A DNA stretch of 64,000 nt from NCBI GenBank assembly GCA_963816975.1, contig CAWFMD010000001.1:124001-188000 (forward strand), in the 5' to 3' direction. Positions within the stretch are counted from its first letter, which is position 1. Each line of letters opens with the position of its first letter. Under the pieces are notes generated by a model. That model was not told the DNA's origin, searched no databases, and was given only the letters and a program-made list of their open reading frames with translations. The position numbers and the translations under genes are program-made. The DNA is from DASRIA01 sp963816975. GTDB lineage: Bacteria; Actinomycetota; Thermoleophilia; Solirubrobacterales; JBBDJG01. Below, piece by piece: positions 1-8,418 of this stretch.

Positions 1-1
1 G

Positions 2-781
2 GACCCCATCGCAACGTTTGGCCCCCCATCGTGGTCCCCGGATGGCACTCGCATCGTGCTCACCGAGGGCGGAAGAATCGTCACCCGCAACCTGAACGGC
101 ACGGGTCTCATTAACACTGGCGTGACGGGCCAGGGTCCCGACTGGCAACCCCTTCCCGATAGCTCCTCTTCCACCTACGCTCGCCCCAAGGGTGCCACCC
201 CTATGTACCTCTCGCTGGTCCCGGCCTACAACCCCTGCACGGCCTCCAACCGCACGCACGGCCCGCCGCTTGCCTTTCCCTCCTGCAACCCACCCGCTCC
301 CGGATCATCCAACCTCACCGTGGGCGTGGGGGACGGCAGTCCGGCCCTGTCGCGGTCGGTCGGCTCGCTGCGCATGCGCGTGCTCACGGGCGCCCCAGGG
401 GGGCCCGACGACACCGACGTGCAGCTCACCTTCAGCCTCACGAACGTGATGAAGGCCTCGAACCTGTCGGAGTACACCGGCGAGCTTCGGCCCCAGATCG
501 AAGCTCGCCTGACCGACAAGGAGGGCGCCGTCTCCTCGACGACCCAGGACTTCCCGCTTTCCTGGAGCGTTCCCTGCGCCACCACGTCCGATCCCCAGGT
601 CGCCTCCGCCTGCACGCTCGACACGACCCTCGACGCGGTCATCCCCGGCGCCGCCGCGGAGGGCACGCGCGCGATCTGGGCGCTCGACAAGCTGCGCGTC
701 TACGACGGCGGCCCGGACGGCGATGCCGACACCGTCGGCGACAACTCGCTGTTCGCCACGCAGGGGTTGTTCGTTCCGTGA
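2..781 (+). CDS. C-terminal part of a TolB/PD40-like beta-propeller protein, cut by the window edge
   Basis: The frame is open from base 2, so the true start lies outside the window; the GTG at 56 is only an internal codon. The first residues contain the PD40 signature SWSPDG followed by a beta strand and 'GPDWQP', the last blades of a TolB/WD40-like propeller. After a Ser/Pro linker comes a domain of about 200 residues with several cysteines (in 'YNPCTASNRTHGPP' and 'FPSCNPP') and no membrane segment, which looks like a secreted C-terminal domain. Propellers of this kind bind proteins or cell-wall material outside the membrane. The substrate is unknown. The family call is firm; the function is not. 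Confidence 0.7.
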   Translation, partial: DPIATFGPPSWSPDGTRIVLTEGGRIVTRNLNGTGLINTGVTGQGPDWQPLPDSSSSTYARPKGATPMYLSLVPAYNPCTASNRTHGPPLAFPSCNPPAPGSSNLTVGVGDGSPALSRSVGSLRMRVLTGAPGGPDDTDVQLTFSLTNVMKASNLSEYTGELRPQIEARLTDKEGAVSSTTQDFPLSWSVPCATTSDPQVASACTLDTTLDAVIPGAAAEGTRAIWALDKLRVYDGGPDGDADTVGDNSLFATQGLFVP

Positions 782-904
782 CGACACTCCGCGCCGCCGG
801 TCGCCGTGGTCACTACAGCCAGGGGCGGAAAAGCTGACCACAGCGGGCTCTGGTTCGCGCCGGCCAGCGCCCCATTGGCACCGGCGCACCTATCCTCGGC
901 GGCG

Positions 905-1411
905 ATGCTGCTCGCCGCGGACACGCTGGTTCGCTCCCTGCACCTGATCGGCGCCGCCGTGTGGGCCGGCGGGATGGTGATGCTGGCGCTCGCGGTCGGC
1001 GCGGCGCGTCGCACGGTCGCCGAGCACGAGCGGATCGCGTTGTTTCGCGCGCTCGGGCGGCGCTTCGCGGTCGCCGGCGGGATCGCGATGGTGGTCCTGA
1101 TCGCGACCGGCACCGACATGGCGGCCGACCGGCTGGCCGCCTTCGGCGATCTGTTCGACACCGACTACGGGCAGCGGCTGCTCGCGAAGGTGGTGCTCGT
1201 GGCCGTGGTGATCGGGCTCACCCTGTTCCACAGCCTCGTGCAAGGGCCGGCACTCTCGGCGCTGCGCCAGGAGGCCGTCGCGTATCCCGACGACAAGGAC
1301 CTGCGCAGCGAGATCAGGCGCCGCGCCGCCCTGTCGGGGATCGTCTCGGCCGTGAACCTGGTCCTGACCCTCGCGATCCTGGTGCTCGCCGCCCGGCTCG
1401 TGACCGGTTAG
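905..1411 (+). CDS. CopD-like / DUF4149-type integral membrane protein
   Basis: A 168-residue hydrophobic protein with about four membrane segments: residues 1-25, 55-75, 95-115 and 145-165. The first helix carries 'HLIGAAVWAGG', the pattern of the CopD (PF05425) membrane domain, where the His and Trp in helix 1 are conserved. CopD proteins are linked to copper uptake, but many short homologues have no proven role. An upstream in-frame GTG at 806 would add a non-hydrophobic, poorly conserved extension, so the ATG at 905 at the start of helix 1 was chosen. It is followed by a spacer of about 100 bases before rpmE. Confidence 0.55.
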   Translation: MLLAADTLVRSLHLIGAAVWAGGMVMLALAVGAARRTVAEHERIALFRALGRRFAVAGGIAMVVLIATGTDMAADRLAAFGDLFDTDYGQRLLAKVVLVAVVIGLTLFHSLVQGPALSALRQEAVAYPDDKDLRSEIRRRAALSGIVSAVNLVLTLAILVLAARLVTG

Positions 1412-1511
1412 CCGGCGAACTTTGGCGATCAGGGACCGCCATGCGGACCGGGATCGCCATCGTTCGGCAGCGGGGCGGGCGGGCGCCGGCCGTCGCTACA
1501 CTCAGACGACG

Positions 1512-1724
1512 ATGAAGACCGATATCCACCCCGAGTATGTCGAGGCCCACGTGCGCTGCACGTGCGGCAACGAGTTCACCACCCGCTCCACCCAGCCGGA
1601 GCTGCGCTTGGAGATCTGCTCCGAGTGCCACCCGTTCTACACGGGCAAGCAGAAGCTGGTGGACACGGGCGGCCGGGTCGAGCGCTTCCAGCGCCGCGCG
1701 GCCAAGCGCAAGGCCTCAGGCTAG
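1512..1724 (+). CDS. rpmE: 50S ribosomal protein L31, zinc-binding form
   Basis: A 70-residue protein beginning MKTDIHPEY, the standard L31 start, with the zinc ligand pattern CTCGNEF ... CSECHPFYTGKQK, so this is the C+ (zinc-containing) form rather than the zinc-free paralogue. L31 bridges the two ribosomal subunits at the central protuberance. The length is normal and the C-terminal tail is basic. There is no clear Shine-Dalgarno sequence; a TACACT hexamer at 1497-1502 stands 9 bases before the ATG, consistent with a very short or absent leader. It heads the rpmE-DUF1385-prfA-prmC-tsaC block, a typical order in Gram-positive genomes. Confidence 0.95.
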   Translation: MKTDIHPEYVEAHVRCTCGNEFTTRSTQPELRLEICSECHPFYTGKQKLVDTGGRVERFQRRAAKRKASG

Positions 1725-1730
1725 GTTCAG

Positions 1731-1776
1731 CCCCTCCCCCCGGGGGCCGATTACCATGGGTGGACCCTGGGGAGGG
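1731..1776 (+). promoter_or_regulatory. Possible stem-loop between rpmE and the DUF1385 gene
   Basis: The C-rich stretch at 1731-1739 is complementary to GGGGAGGG at 1769-1776, with GGGGG/CCC runs between them. It lies 7 bases after the rpmE stop and ends 14 bases before the next ATG. There is no T-run, so it is not a classic intrinsic terminator. It could be a weak terminator, attenuator or processing site. Low-complexity G/C runs can pair by chance. Confidence 0.25.
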
Positions 1777-1790
1777 ATCCCCGAGCCCTG

Positions 1791-2954
1791 ATGAGCGCTG
1801 ATCCGACCAACAAGCCGCCGACCGCCAACGGCGCTCCCGATACGGGCGCCGAGGTGAGGCTCGCGGACGGGCGCCTGATGCCCGCAAAGGATGCCCCGAT
1901 CGGCGGCCAGGCAGTGCTCGAGGGCGTGATGATGCGCGGTGTCTCGACCTGGGCGGTGGCGGTGCGGATGCCGGTGGGCACGCCCGCCGAGAACGGCTCT
2001 TCCAACGGCCACCACGTGCACCACCTGACGGAGGAGGCAGAGATCGTCGCCGAGGCGGCAGCCGCGACTGTCGCCGGCGTCGGGCCGGCCGCCGGCAACG
2101 GCGCCGTGGGCGGCGCAACCGGTGAGGCGCTCGGCGCGATCGAGGTGCACACGGAGCCCTTTGCCTCCGCGATGAAGCGGCGCAGGCTCTACCGCCTGCC
2201 GGTGGTGCGCGGCGTGGTCGCGCTGTACGAGTCGCTGAAGATCGGGATGAAGGCGCTCGGCCTCTCCGCGAACGCGCAGCTCGAGGAGCCGGACGAGGAG
2301 ATCTCCGGCAAGACCTGGGGCTTCACGATCTTCCTCTCGCTGGCCTTCGCGATCGGCCTGTTCTTCGTGCTGCCCGTGACCGTCGCGAGCTTCTGGAAGG
2401 ACGAGCTCGGCAGCTCCGTGCTGTTCGTCGTGGTGGAGAAGCTGATCCGGATCTCCATCTTCCTCTTGTACCTGTGGGCCATCTCCCACATCAAGGACCT
2501 GCGGCGCGTGTTCGAGTACCACGGCGCCGAGCACAAGGTGATCTCCTGCTACGAGGCCGGAGAGCCGCTCACGCCCGAGAACGCGCAGAAGTACTCGCGC
2601 CTGCACGTGCGCTGCGGGACCAGCTTCCTGCTGATCGTGATGATCATCGCCGTGTTCGTGTTCGCGCCGATCGGCCGTCCCGCGCTGTACTGGCTGATCC
2701 TGTCGCGGATCGTGGGCATCGCGCTCGTGGCCGGGCTCGCCTACGAGGTGATCCGGTGGGCCGGCCGCAACCGGCGCAAGCCGTGGGTGCGCACCCTGAT
2801 GTGGCCGGGACTGCAGCTCCAGAAGCTGACCACTCGCGAGCCCTCGCTCGACCAGCTGGCGGTCTCCGTCGCCGCGCTCGAGGCCGTGCTCGCGGTCGAG
2901 GACCCGTCCAAGTCGAGCGAGGAGGATCGTCTCGGCATGGAAGTCGTGGCCTAG
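1791..2954 (+). CDS. DUF1385 family membrane protein (YqhQ-like)
   Basis: A 387-residue protein matching the DUF1385/YqhQ family (PF07136): 'IGGQAVLEGVMMRG' near residue 40, 'RLYRLPVVRGVVALYESL', then a membrane region and the hallmark 'EYHGAEHKVISCYEAGEPLT', 'HVRCGTSFLL'. The conserved His, Glu and Cys residues have led to the label of predicted metal-dependent enzyme, but no reaction is established. About four membrane segments follow residue 175. Unusual here is an Ala/Gly/His-rich insertion of about 60 residues (about 65-120) between the first conserved block and 'IEVHTEPFAS'. It sits directly upstream of prfA, as in many Firmicutes and actinobacteria. Confidence 0.85.
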   Translation: MSADPTNKPPTANGAPDTGAEVRLADGRLMPAKDAPIGGQAVLEGVMMRGVSTWAVAVRMPVGTPAENGSSNGHHVHHLTEEAEIVAEAAAATVAGVGPAAGNGAVGGATGEALGAIEVHTEPFASAMKRRRLYRLPVVRGVVALYESLKIGMKALGLSANAQLEEPDEEISGKTWGFTIFLSLAFAIGLFFVLPVTVASFWKDELGSSVLFVVVEKLIRISIFLLYLWAISHIKDLRRVFEYHGAEHKVISCYEAGEPLTPENAQKYSRLHVRCGTSFLLIVMIIAVFVFAPIGRPALYWLILSRIVGIALVAGLAYEVIRWAGRNRRKPWVRTLMWPGLQLQKLTTREPSLDQLAVSVAALEAVLAVEDPSKSSEEDRLGMEVVA

Positions 2955-2970
2955 CTCGTCAGGCCCGACC

Positions 2971-4047
2971 ATGGCAGCAGCACCGACAGTCATCGAGCGG
3001 CTCGTCGAGCAGGTGGAGGAGCGCTACGGCGAGCTCGAGCAGCAGCTCGCGGATCCCGAGGTGATGGCCGACCGCAACCGCTACGCGGACGTCGCCCGCA
3101 GCCATCGCGAGCTGGGCGACGCACACGAGCTGGCGAAGCGGTACCGCATGGCGGAGAGCAACGCCGCCGGGGCGGAGGAGCTGCTGGCCGAGGGCGAGAA
3201 GGAGATGCAGGAGGAGCTGGTCTCGGCGCGCGCCGAGCTCGAGGCGATCGCGGAGCAGCTACGGCTCGCGATGGTCGAGCGAGATCCCAGCGACGACAAG
3301 AACGTGATCGTCGAGATCCGGGGCGGAGCAGGCGGAGACGAGGCGGCGCTGTTCGCCGGCGACCTGTACCGGATGCTCACCCGGTATGCGGAGCGCCGCG
3401 GGTTCAAGACCGAGCCGCTGGCTCACAGCGACTCGCCGGCCGGCGGCTTCAAGGAGGTCACCTTCGCGATCAAGGGCGACGGCGCCTACAGCGTGTTCAA
3501 GTACGAGGCGGGCGTGCACCGCGTCCAGCGGGTCCCGCAGACCGAGTCGCAGGGCCGCATCCACACGTCCACGGCGACCGTCGCGGTGCTGCCGGAGGCC
3601 GAGGACGTGGAGGTCGCCGTCGACGCCAACGACCTGCAGATCGACGTGTACCGGTCCTCGGGCCCGGGCGGGCAGTCCGTCAACACCACCGACTCGGCGG
3701 TGCGCATCACGCACAAGCCCACCGGGCTGGTGGTCTCGATGCAGGACGAGAAGTCCCAGCTGCAAAACCGCGAGCGGGCGATGCGCGTCCTGCGCGCGCG
3801 GCTGTACGAGCACGCGCTGCGCGAGCAGCAGGCCGAGCTTGCCGCGGACCGCCGCGCCCAGGTCGGCAGCGGCGAGCGCTCGGAGAAGGTGCGCACCTAC
3901 AACTACCCACAAGGTCGTGTCACAGACCACCGCATCAAGCTCACCGCGCACAACCTCGAGGGAATCCTCGAGGGGGAGCTCGATCAGTTCACCGACGCCC
4001 TGTCCGCCGACGAGCGCCGTCGCAAGCTCGAGGCGCAGGCGGCCTGA
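2971..4047 (+). CDS. prfA: Peptide chain release factor 1
   Basis: A 358-residue class I release factor. The GGQ motif that triggers peptidyl-tRNA hydrolysis is at residues 233-235 (GPGGQSVNTTDSAVR), and the stop-codon recognition motif of RF1 (PxT) appears as 'VQRVPQTESQGR', so this is RF1 (UAA/UAG) and not RF2. The N-terminal coiled-coil domain is intact and the length is normal. It starts 16 bases after the DUF1385 gene and ends 16 bases before prmC, which methylates the Gln of its GGQ. Adjacent placement of substrate and modifying enzyme is the common arrangement. Confidence 0.97.
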   Translation: MAAAPTVIERLVEQVEERYGELEQQLADPEVMADRNRYADVARSHRELGDAHELAKRYRMAESNAAGAEELLAEGEKEMQEELVSARAELEAIAEQLRLAMVERDPSDDKNVIVEIRGGAGGDEAALFAGDLYRMLTRYAERRGFKTEPLAHSDSPAGGFKEVTFAIKGDGAYSVFKYEAGVHRVQRVPQTESQGRIHTSTATVAVLPEAEDVEVAVDANDLQIDVYRSSGPGGQSVNTTDSAVRITHKPTGLVVSMQDEKSQLQNRERAMRVLRARLYEHALREQQAELAADRRAQVGSGERSEKVRTYNYPQGRVTDHRIKLTAHNLEGILEGELDQFTDALSADERRRKLEAQAA

Positions 4048-4063
4048 CCCGGAGGGGCTGAGC

Positions 4064-4888
4064 TTGGCGAAGGCCACCTCACCGCTGCGCGACGCGTTGG
4101 CCGAAGCGGCCGAAACGCTGGAGGGGGCCGGCTCCGACACTCCGAAGCTCGACGCCGAGGTGATGCTCGCGGCGGTGCTCGGCGTTGACCGCGCGGCGCT
4201 CTATGCCGATCCGAAGCGCGGGCTCGACATGGAGGAAGCGCTGTCGTTCGACGACATGATGCGCCGTCGCTTGCGGCGCGAGCCGGTCGCCTACATCATG
4301 GGGCGCGCCCACTTCCGCCAGCTCGACCTCGTCGTTGACCATCGCGTGCTGGTGCCGCGGCCGGAGACCGAGCTGCTGGTCGACCTGGCGGACAACGGCC
4401 AGCGGGTGCTGGACGTCGGCACCGGCAGCGGCGCGATCGCGCTCGCGATCGCGCACGAGCGCCAGCGTGTGCGCGTCACCGGCATCGACAACTCTCCCGA
4501 GGCGATCGAGGTTGCACGCATCAACGCGCAGCGCCACGGGCTCGAGGTGGAGTTCATGATCGCCGACCTGATCGTGGGCGGGCCCTACGACCTGATCGTT
4601 TCGAACCCGCCCTACGTGCGTGAGTCGGAATGGGCCGGCCTGGCGCCGGAGATCACGCTCTACGAGCCGCGCGAGGCGCTGCTCGGCGGGCCCGACGGGC
4701 TGGACGTGATCCGCGACCTCGTGCCGGCCGCCGCGGAGGCGCTGGTGCGGGGCGGGATGCTGGCCGTCGAGGTCGGCCAGGGCCAGTCGCGCGCGGTCGA
4801 GGCGCTGTTCGAGAAGGCGGGCCTGCGATCGGTGGAGACGGATCGCGACCTGGCCGGGATCCCGCGGGTGGTGAAGGGCCGGCGTTGA
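4064..4888 (+). CDS. prmC: Release factor glutamine N5-methyltransferase
   Basis: A 274-residue SAM-dependent methyltransferase of the PrmC/HemK family. The SAM-binding motif is 'VLDVGTGSGAIALAIA', and the substrate-binding NPPY signature is at residues 181-184 (SNPPYV). PrmC methylates the GGQ glutamine of RF1 and RF2. The start is a TTG at 4064 because a good Shine-Dalgarno sequence (GGAGG at 4051-4055) precedes it and the protein then begins with the usual N-terminal helical domain; longer readings run into prfA shadow sequence. Its TGA overlaps the TTG start of the next gene, implying translational coupling. Confidence 0.95.
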   Translation: MAKATSPLRDALAEAAETLEGAGSDTPKLDAEVMLAAVLGVDRAALYADPKRGLDMEEALSFDDMMRRRLRREPVAYIMGRAHFRQLDLVVDHRVLVPRPETELLVDLADNGQRVLDVGTGSGAIALAIAHERQRVRVTGIDNSPEAIEVARINAQRHGLEVEFMIADLIVGGPYDLIVSNPPYVRESEWAGLAPEITLYEPREALLGGPDGLDVIRDLVPAAAEALVRGGMLAVEVGQGQSRAVEALFEKAGLRSVETDRDLAGIPRVVKGRR

Positions 4889-5448
4889 TCTCGCCGGAGG
4901 ACGTCGCCGCGTTCGAGGAGTGCATCTTGACCGGCGGCATCGCGGTGTTCCCGACGGACACGCTCTATGGCATCGGGTGCCGGCCGGACGACGAGGGGGC
5001 CGTTGCGCGCCTCTACGCGCTGAAGCGCCGGCCGGTGCAGAAGCCCTCGGCGGTGATGTACTTCTCGCTCGCTGCGCTGCCGCCCGTGGGCCCGCGCACA
5101 CGGGCGGCACTGGAGCGGCTGCTGCCGGGGCCGGTGCTGGCGGTGCTCCCCGGCGGGGTGGGGGTGAGGGTTCCGGATGTCTCCGCGCTGGCGGCCGTGA
5201 AGGTGCCGGTGATCCAGACCAGCGCCAACCTCAGTGGCGGCCCCGATCCGCGGCGCCTGGCGGACGTCCCGCAGTCGATCAAGGCCGGCGCCGACCTGGT
5301 GCTCGACGGCGGCGACCTACCCGGGACGCCATCGACGGTGGTCGACCTCGGCAGCTATGAGGAAGATGGGAAGTGGATCGTCTTGCGTGACGGCGCCGTC
5401 ACACGCGACACCCTGGCGGGACTCCTCTCCCACCCCGATCGCACATGA
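4885..5448 (+). CDS. tsaC: L-threonylcarbamoyladenylate synthase, YrdC/Sua5 domain
   Basis: A 187-residue YrdC-domain protein: 'FPTDTLYGIGC', 'ALKRRPVQKP' (the KxR-type ATP/threonine site) and 'QTSANLSGG' (the SxN motif). These enzymes make threonylcarbamoyl-AMP from threonine, bicarbonate and ATP for the t6A37 modification of ANN-decoding tRNAs. Start TTG at 4885 overlaps the prmC stop by two bases. The protein is on the short side, lacks the C-terminal Sua5 domain, and so resembles TsaC. The prfA-prmC-tsaC order is widespread. A YciO-type paralogue with another role cannot be fully excluded. Confidence 0.88.
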   Translation: MISPEDVAAFEECILTGGIAVFPTDTLYGIGCRPDDEGAVARLYALKRRPVQKPSAVMYFSLAALPPVGPRTRAALERLLPGPVLAVLPGGVGVRVPDVSALAAVKVPVIQTSANLSGGPDPRRLADVPQSIKAGADLVLDGGDLPGTPSTVVDLGSYEEDGKWIVLRDGAVTRDTLAGLLSHPDRT

Positions 5449-5463
5449 GCGCCACATGCGCGC

Positions 5464-6075
5464 TCATGTGCACACGCGGGCGGTGAGGACGGCCGCGTCG
5501 AGTGCCGGACGGCGCACGCGAGGGATGCGGCGGCGCATGCGCCACGTCGCGCCGGCGAACGCGTGGTTCGCGACGGTGGCGAAGCCCTGCTCGTCCTGTC
5601 TCAGCGCCAGCAGCAGGTGGGCGACCCGGTCGGAGCGAGGCAGGTCGCCGTCCGCGACCCGCACGCAGAACGCGTGCACCCGGCGCCCGCCCGGGCGCAC
5701 CAGCAGGGCGCCGGCCTCGCCGACCAGCCACACGCCCATCCGGCCGCGCTCGAGCGCGAGGCCGGTGCGCCGCTGCAGGTCCCGTTCCGCGTGGCCGAGC
5801 AGATCGCCCAGCAGCCCCTGCGCGACCCGCTCGGGCTCGCCGCCGCGGCGGCGCGAAACGCGCACCACACCGGCGCCGCGGTTTGCGAACAGCTCCGGAA
5901 CGACCCACGCCAGGAACAAGCCGACCAATGCCGACCGGCGCGAGCAGAGGCTCGATCAGCACCAGCACCACCGCGACGGCCAAGAGCGGTGTCACGTAGA
6001 GGCCGATGAACGCGGCCGAGAGGCGCTCGCGCAGCCGCAGCGCGCGCTCGTCCGTGCGCCGCCGCCAGCCAACTC
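5464..6075 (-). pseudogene. Membrane protein gene apparently broken by a frameshift
   Basis: Two reading frames on the minus strand join into one plausible protein. The upstream frame (about 6075 down to 5940) reads 'DERALRLRERLSAAFIGLY' then a hydrophobic helix; the downstream frame (TTG at 5928 to the TGA at 5464) opens with 'VGLFLAWVVPELF' and continues with a soluble Arg/Gly-rich domain of about 130 residues ending in a basic tail. The switch falls near 5930-5940, and no ribosome-binding site precedes the TTG. The upstream frame also lacks any ATG, GTG or TTG before its helix, so the N-terminus may be lost too. The family is unrecognised. Either a real decayed gene or a one-base assembly error. 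Confidence 0.45.
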
Positions 6076-6096
6076 CCTCCAGCTCCGGTAGGTGCG

Positions 6097-6321
6097 CTAG
6101 CCGCCAACGATCGGCCTGCGCAGCAGCACGAACTCGACGTCCACCGGCAGCTGCTTGACCTGCTCGAAGGACTGGTCGTGCAGCTTCGCGACACCCATGT
6201 AGCCGCCGTCGAGCTGCTCGGTGAAGACGGCAGCGGCGTGCTCGTGCGAAGCGGGGTCGGCGGGGCTCCAGGCGGCCAGCTCCGTGTGGCCGGACGCATC
6301 CATTCTGAGCAGTCGGGACAT
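6097..6321 (-). CDS. Small conserved hypothetical protein (74 aa)
   Basis: A 74-residue soluble protein beginning MSRLLRMDASGHTELAAW and ending in 'VEFVLLRRPIVGG'. It is backed by a very good Shine-Dalgarno sequence, GAGAGGAGG, four to five bases before the ATG on the minus strand. Small proteins with this 'RMDxxGHTxLAxW' opening occur in actinobacteria with no known role; this resemblance is from memory. It lies immediately upstream of the broken membrane-protein gene on the same strand and is divergent from the MFS exporter, whose start is only 65 bases away. Confidence 0.7.
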   Translation of the reverse strand: MSRLLRMDASGHTELAAWSPADPASHEHAAAVFTEQLDGGYMGVAKLHDQSFEQVKQLPVDVEFVLLRRPIVGG

Positions 6322-6385
6322 CGTGCCTCCTCTCTCGCGGCGGGATCACGGGAGTGTACGCCGACCTGCGAAGCTGCTGCACCCG

Positions 6386-7885
6386 ATGAGGCCCCCCGAG
6401 TCTCCCTCCGCCGAGTACCTCTACGAGCACAGATGGCGGATCTGGGGCATCGTGATGATCGGCCTGTTCATGGCCCTGATCGACGTCACGATCGTGAACA
6501 TCTCGATCCCGCAGCTGCAGCGCGACCTGGGCGCCCCGATCGACACCGTTTCGTGGGTCCTGAACGCCTACAACATCATGTTCGCCGTGCTGCTCGTGTC
6601 GATGGGGCGGCTGGCCGACCAGTTCGGGCGGCGGCGCTTCTTCCTGCTCGGCATGACGGTCTTCACGCTCGGCTCGCTGCTGTGCGCGCTGTCGTGGTCG
6701 GTGGGCGCTCTGATCGCGTTTCGCGTCGTGCAGGCCGTCGGTGCCGGCATCCTGGCGCCGATCGCGCTGGCGACCACGACGCTCGTGTTCCCACCCGCGC
6801 AGCGCGCGCTGGGGCTCGCGATGCTGGCGGTGGTGGCGAACGGAGCGGCCGTGCTGGGGCCGCCGATCGGCGGCGTGCTGGTCGAGCTGGCGGGCTGGCC
6901 CTGGGATGCGGGCTGGCACTGGATCTTCCTGATCAACGTGCCGATCGGCGTGCTCGGCGTCGCGCTGGCGCTGCGTGGGCTGCCGGAGACGCGCGACCCC
7001 TACGCGGGCACGGACGTCGACTGGTGGGGCATGGTCACGATCGGCGGCGCCGTGTTCTGCCTGACGTTCGCGCTGGTCGAGGCCAACAGCCGTGGCTGGG
7101 GCTCGCCGCTGATCGTCGGCCTGTTCGCGGCGGCGGTCGTGCTGGCGGCGGCGTTTGCCCTCACGCAGCGCTACGGCCGCTATCCGATGCTCACGCGCGC
7201 GCTCGTGCGCAACCGGCAGTTCATGGGGGCGAGCACCAGCCTGCTGCTCTTCGCCGTCGGGATGATGGGCACGCTGTTCTTGACCGTGATCCTGTTCGTG
7301 AACCTGTGGAGCTACACCGAACTGGAGGCGGCGCTCGCGATCAGCCCCGTCGCGGTCACGGCGATGCTGGTCGCGCCGCTGGTCGGGCGGCTGGCTAACC
7401 GGTTGCAGCCGCGCGCGTTCGGGGTGCCGGCCCTGCTGGTCACGGCGGGCGCGCTGTTCGCGCTCGCGGGGCTGCCGGCCGAGCCGGACTTCTGGAGTGC
7501 CTGCTGGCGCCTGACGCTGCTCGGGATCGGTGTCGGCGCGACGTTTCCCGCGGCGATGATCGGCTCCATGGGGTCGATCCGCGGACAGGAGCTGGGGCTC
7601 GGCTCGGGCATCGTGAACATGAGCCGCCAGGTCGGCTTCGCGATGGGGGTGGCGCTGTTCGTCGCGGTGTTCACCGGCGCGCTCGACCCGGCCGTTGCGC
7701 CCACGATCGCGGCCGGCGCGACCGACGTCGTCAGGGAGGAGCTGCGGGACGCGTACTCCGCCGCCTTCCGGGTCGGTGCGCTGGTGGTGCTGGTGGCGAT
7801 CCCGTTCGCCTGGACGATGCGTCGCAAACCGTCCGACATCTCCGGTGAGCCGGCGGGGGAGGAGGCGGCGGCCCTGGTGGGGTGA
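6386..7885 (+). CDS. MFS exporter of the DHA2 (EmrB/QacA) type, 14-TM
   Basis: A 499-residue polytopic protein with about 14 membrane segments. The DHA2 motif 'LIDVTIVNISIPQLQRDL' is in helix 1, motif A 'GRLADQFGRRRFF' follows helix 2, and the antiporter motif C-like 'GAAVLGPPIGGVL' is in helix 5. This family exports drugs, dyes or cell-envelope lipids in exchange for protons; the substrate cannot be read from sequence. The ATG at 6386 was chosen because it begins just before the first helix; a longer upstream reading runs antisense through the divergent small gene. No linked TetR regulator is present. Confidence 0.88.
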   Translation: MRPPESPSAEYLYEHRWRIWGIVMIGLFMALIDVTIVNISIPQLQRDLGAPIDTVSWVLNAYNIMFAVLLVSMGRLADQFGRRRFFLLGMTVFTLGSLLCALSWSVGALIAFRVVQAVGAGILAPIALATTTLVFPPAQRALGLAMLAVVANGAAVLGPPIGGVLVELAGWPWDAGWHWIFLINVPIGVLGVALALRGLPETRDPYAGTDVDWWGMVTIGGAVFCLTFALVEANSRGWGSPLIVGLFAAAVVLAAAFALTQRYGRYPMLTRALVRNRQFMGASTSLLLFAVGMMGTLFLTVILFVNLWSYTELEAALAISPVAVTAMLVAPLVGRLANRLQPRAFGVPALLVTAGALFALAGLPAEPDFWSACWRLTLLGIGVGATFPAAMIGSMGSIRGQELGLGSGIVNMSRQVGFAMGVALFVAVFTGALDPAVAPTIAAGATDVVREELRDAYSAAFRVGALVVLVAIPFAWTMRRKPSDISGEPAGEEAAALVG

Positions 7886-7910
7886 TGCAGGGAGTGCTAA
7901 TTTCGCGCCC

Positions 7911-8375
7911 GTGACCGCCGCCGCGAACCTGGCCGTCGGCGCCCTCGCCGGCTACGTCGCCAGCCGCACCATGGATCAGGCGACCGCGCTGTTCTACGGC
8001 CTCCAGACGCAGAAGTCCAAGGACCGCGAGGAGGAGCTCGCGCCCGGAGGCACACTCATGCAGCTCGGCAAGCAGCTCGGCGAGGCCGCTGGGCGCGAGC
8101 TGGACGACGAGGCCGCCGGGCGCGTCGGGCTGGCGGTGCACCGCACGTTCGGGACGCTGTACGGCGTGGCCGCGGCGGCGCTCGTGGGCCGGGGCGTGGC
8201 GCCGCTGCGGGCGGGTCTCGTGGTGGGCGCCGCGGCCTGGGCGGTGATCGACGAGGGCACGGCGCTGCCGCAGTTCACCGACTACCCGGTCGAGAGCCAT
8301 CTGCGCGGCGTGGTCGGGCACGGCTCATACGGGCTGGTCGCGGGGCTGCTGCTGTCCGCCGTGGACGGGGCCTGA
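7911..8375 (+). CDS. Small membrane protein of unknown function (154 aa)
   Basis: A 154-residue protein with hydrophobic segments at residues 4-22, 85-103, 107-125 and 135-152 and a charged stretch with 'KDREEEL' between the first two. The GTG at 7911 begins just before helix 1; the frame upstream is a shadow of the exporter gene. The layout resembles DUF1440/YagU-like inner-membrane proteins, but no signature residue confirms it. It stands 25 bases downstream of the exporter and 43 bases before rpiB, so it may be the last gene of the exporter transcript. Confidence 0.55.
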   Translation: MTAAANLAVGALAGYVASRTMDQATALFYGLQTQKSKDREEELAPGGTLMQLGKQLGEAAGRELDDEAAGRVGLAVHRTFGTLYGVAAAALVGRGVAPLRAGLVVGAAAWAVIDEGTALPQFTDYPVESHLRGVVGHGSYGLVAGLLLSAVDGA

Positions 8376-8407
8376 GTCCGCCGGCGAGCCGGTGCCGACC
8401 GGTTCCC

Positions 8408-8413
8408 TATAGT
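8408..8413 (+). promoter_or_regulatory. -10-like TATAGT of a leaderless rpiB promoter
   Basis: TATAGT at 8408-8413 matches the sigma-70 type -10 element at four of six positions and ends 5 bases before the first ATG of rpiB, so a transcript would begin at or next to the start codon. There is no Shine-Dalgarno sequence for rpiB. No convincing -35 was found. Confidence 0.45.
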
Positions 8414-8418
8414 CAGGA

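Noticed and set aside
5399..6919. 506-codon minus-strand frame spanning the broken gene, the 74-aa gene and the exporter start
   Set aside because: Only a short part near 5940-6075 looks like protein; the rest is shadow of real genes in other frames.
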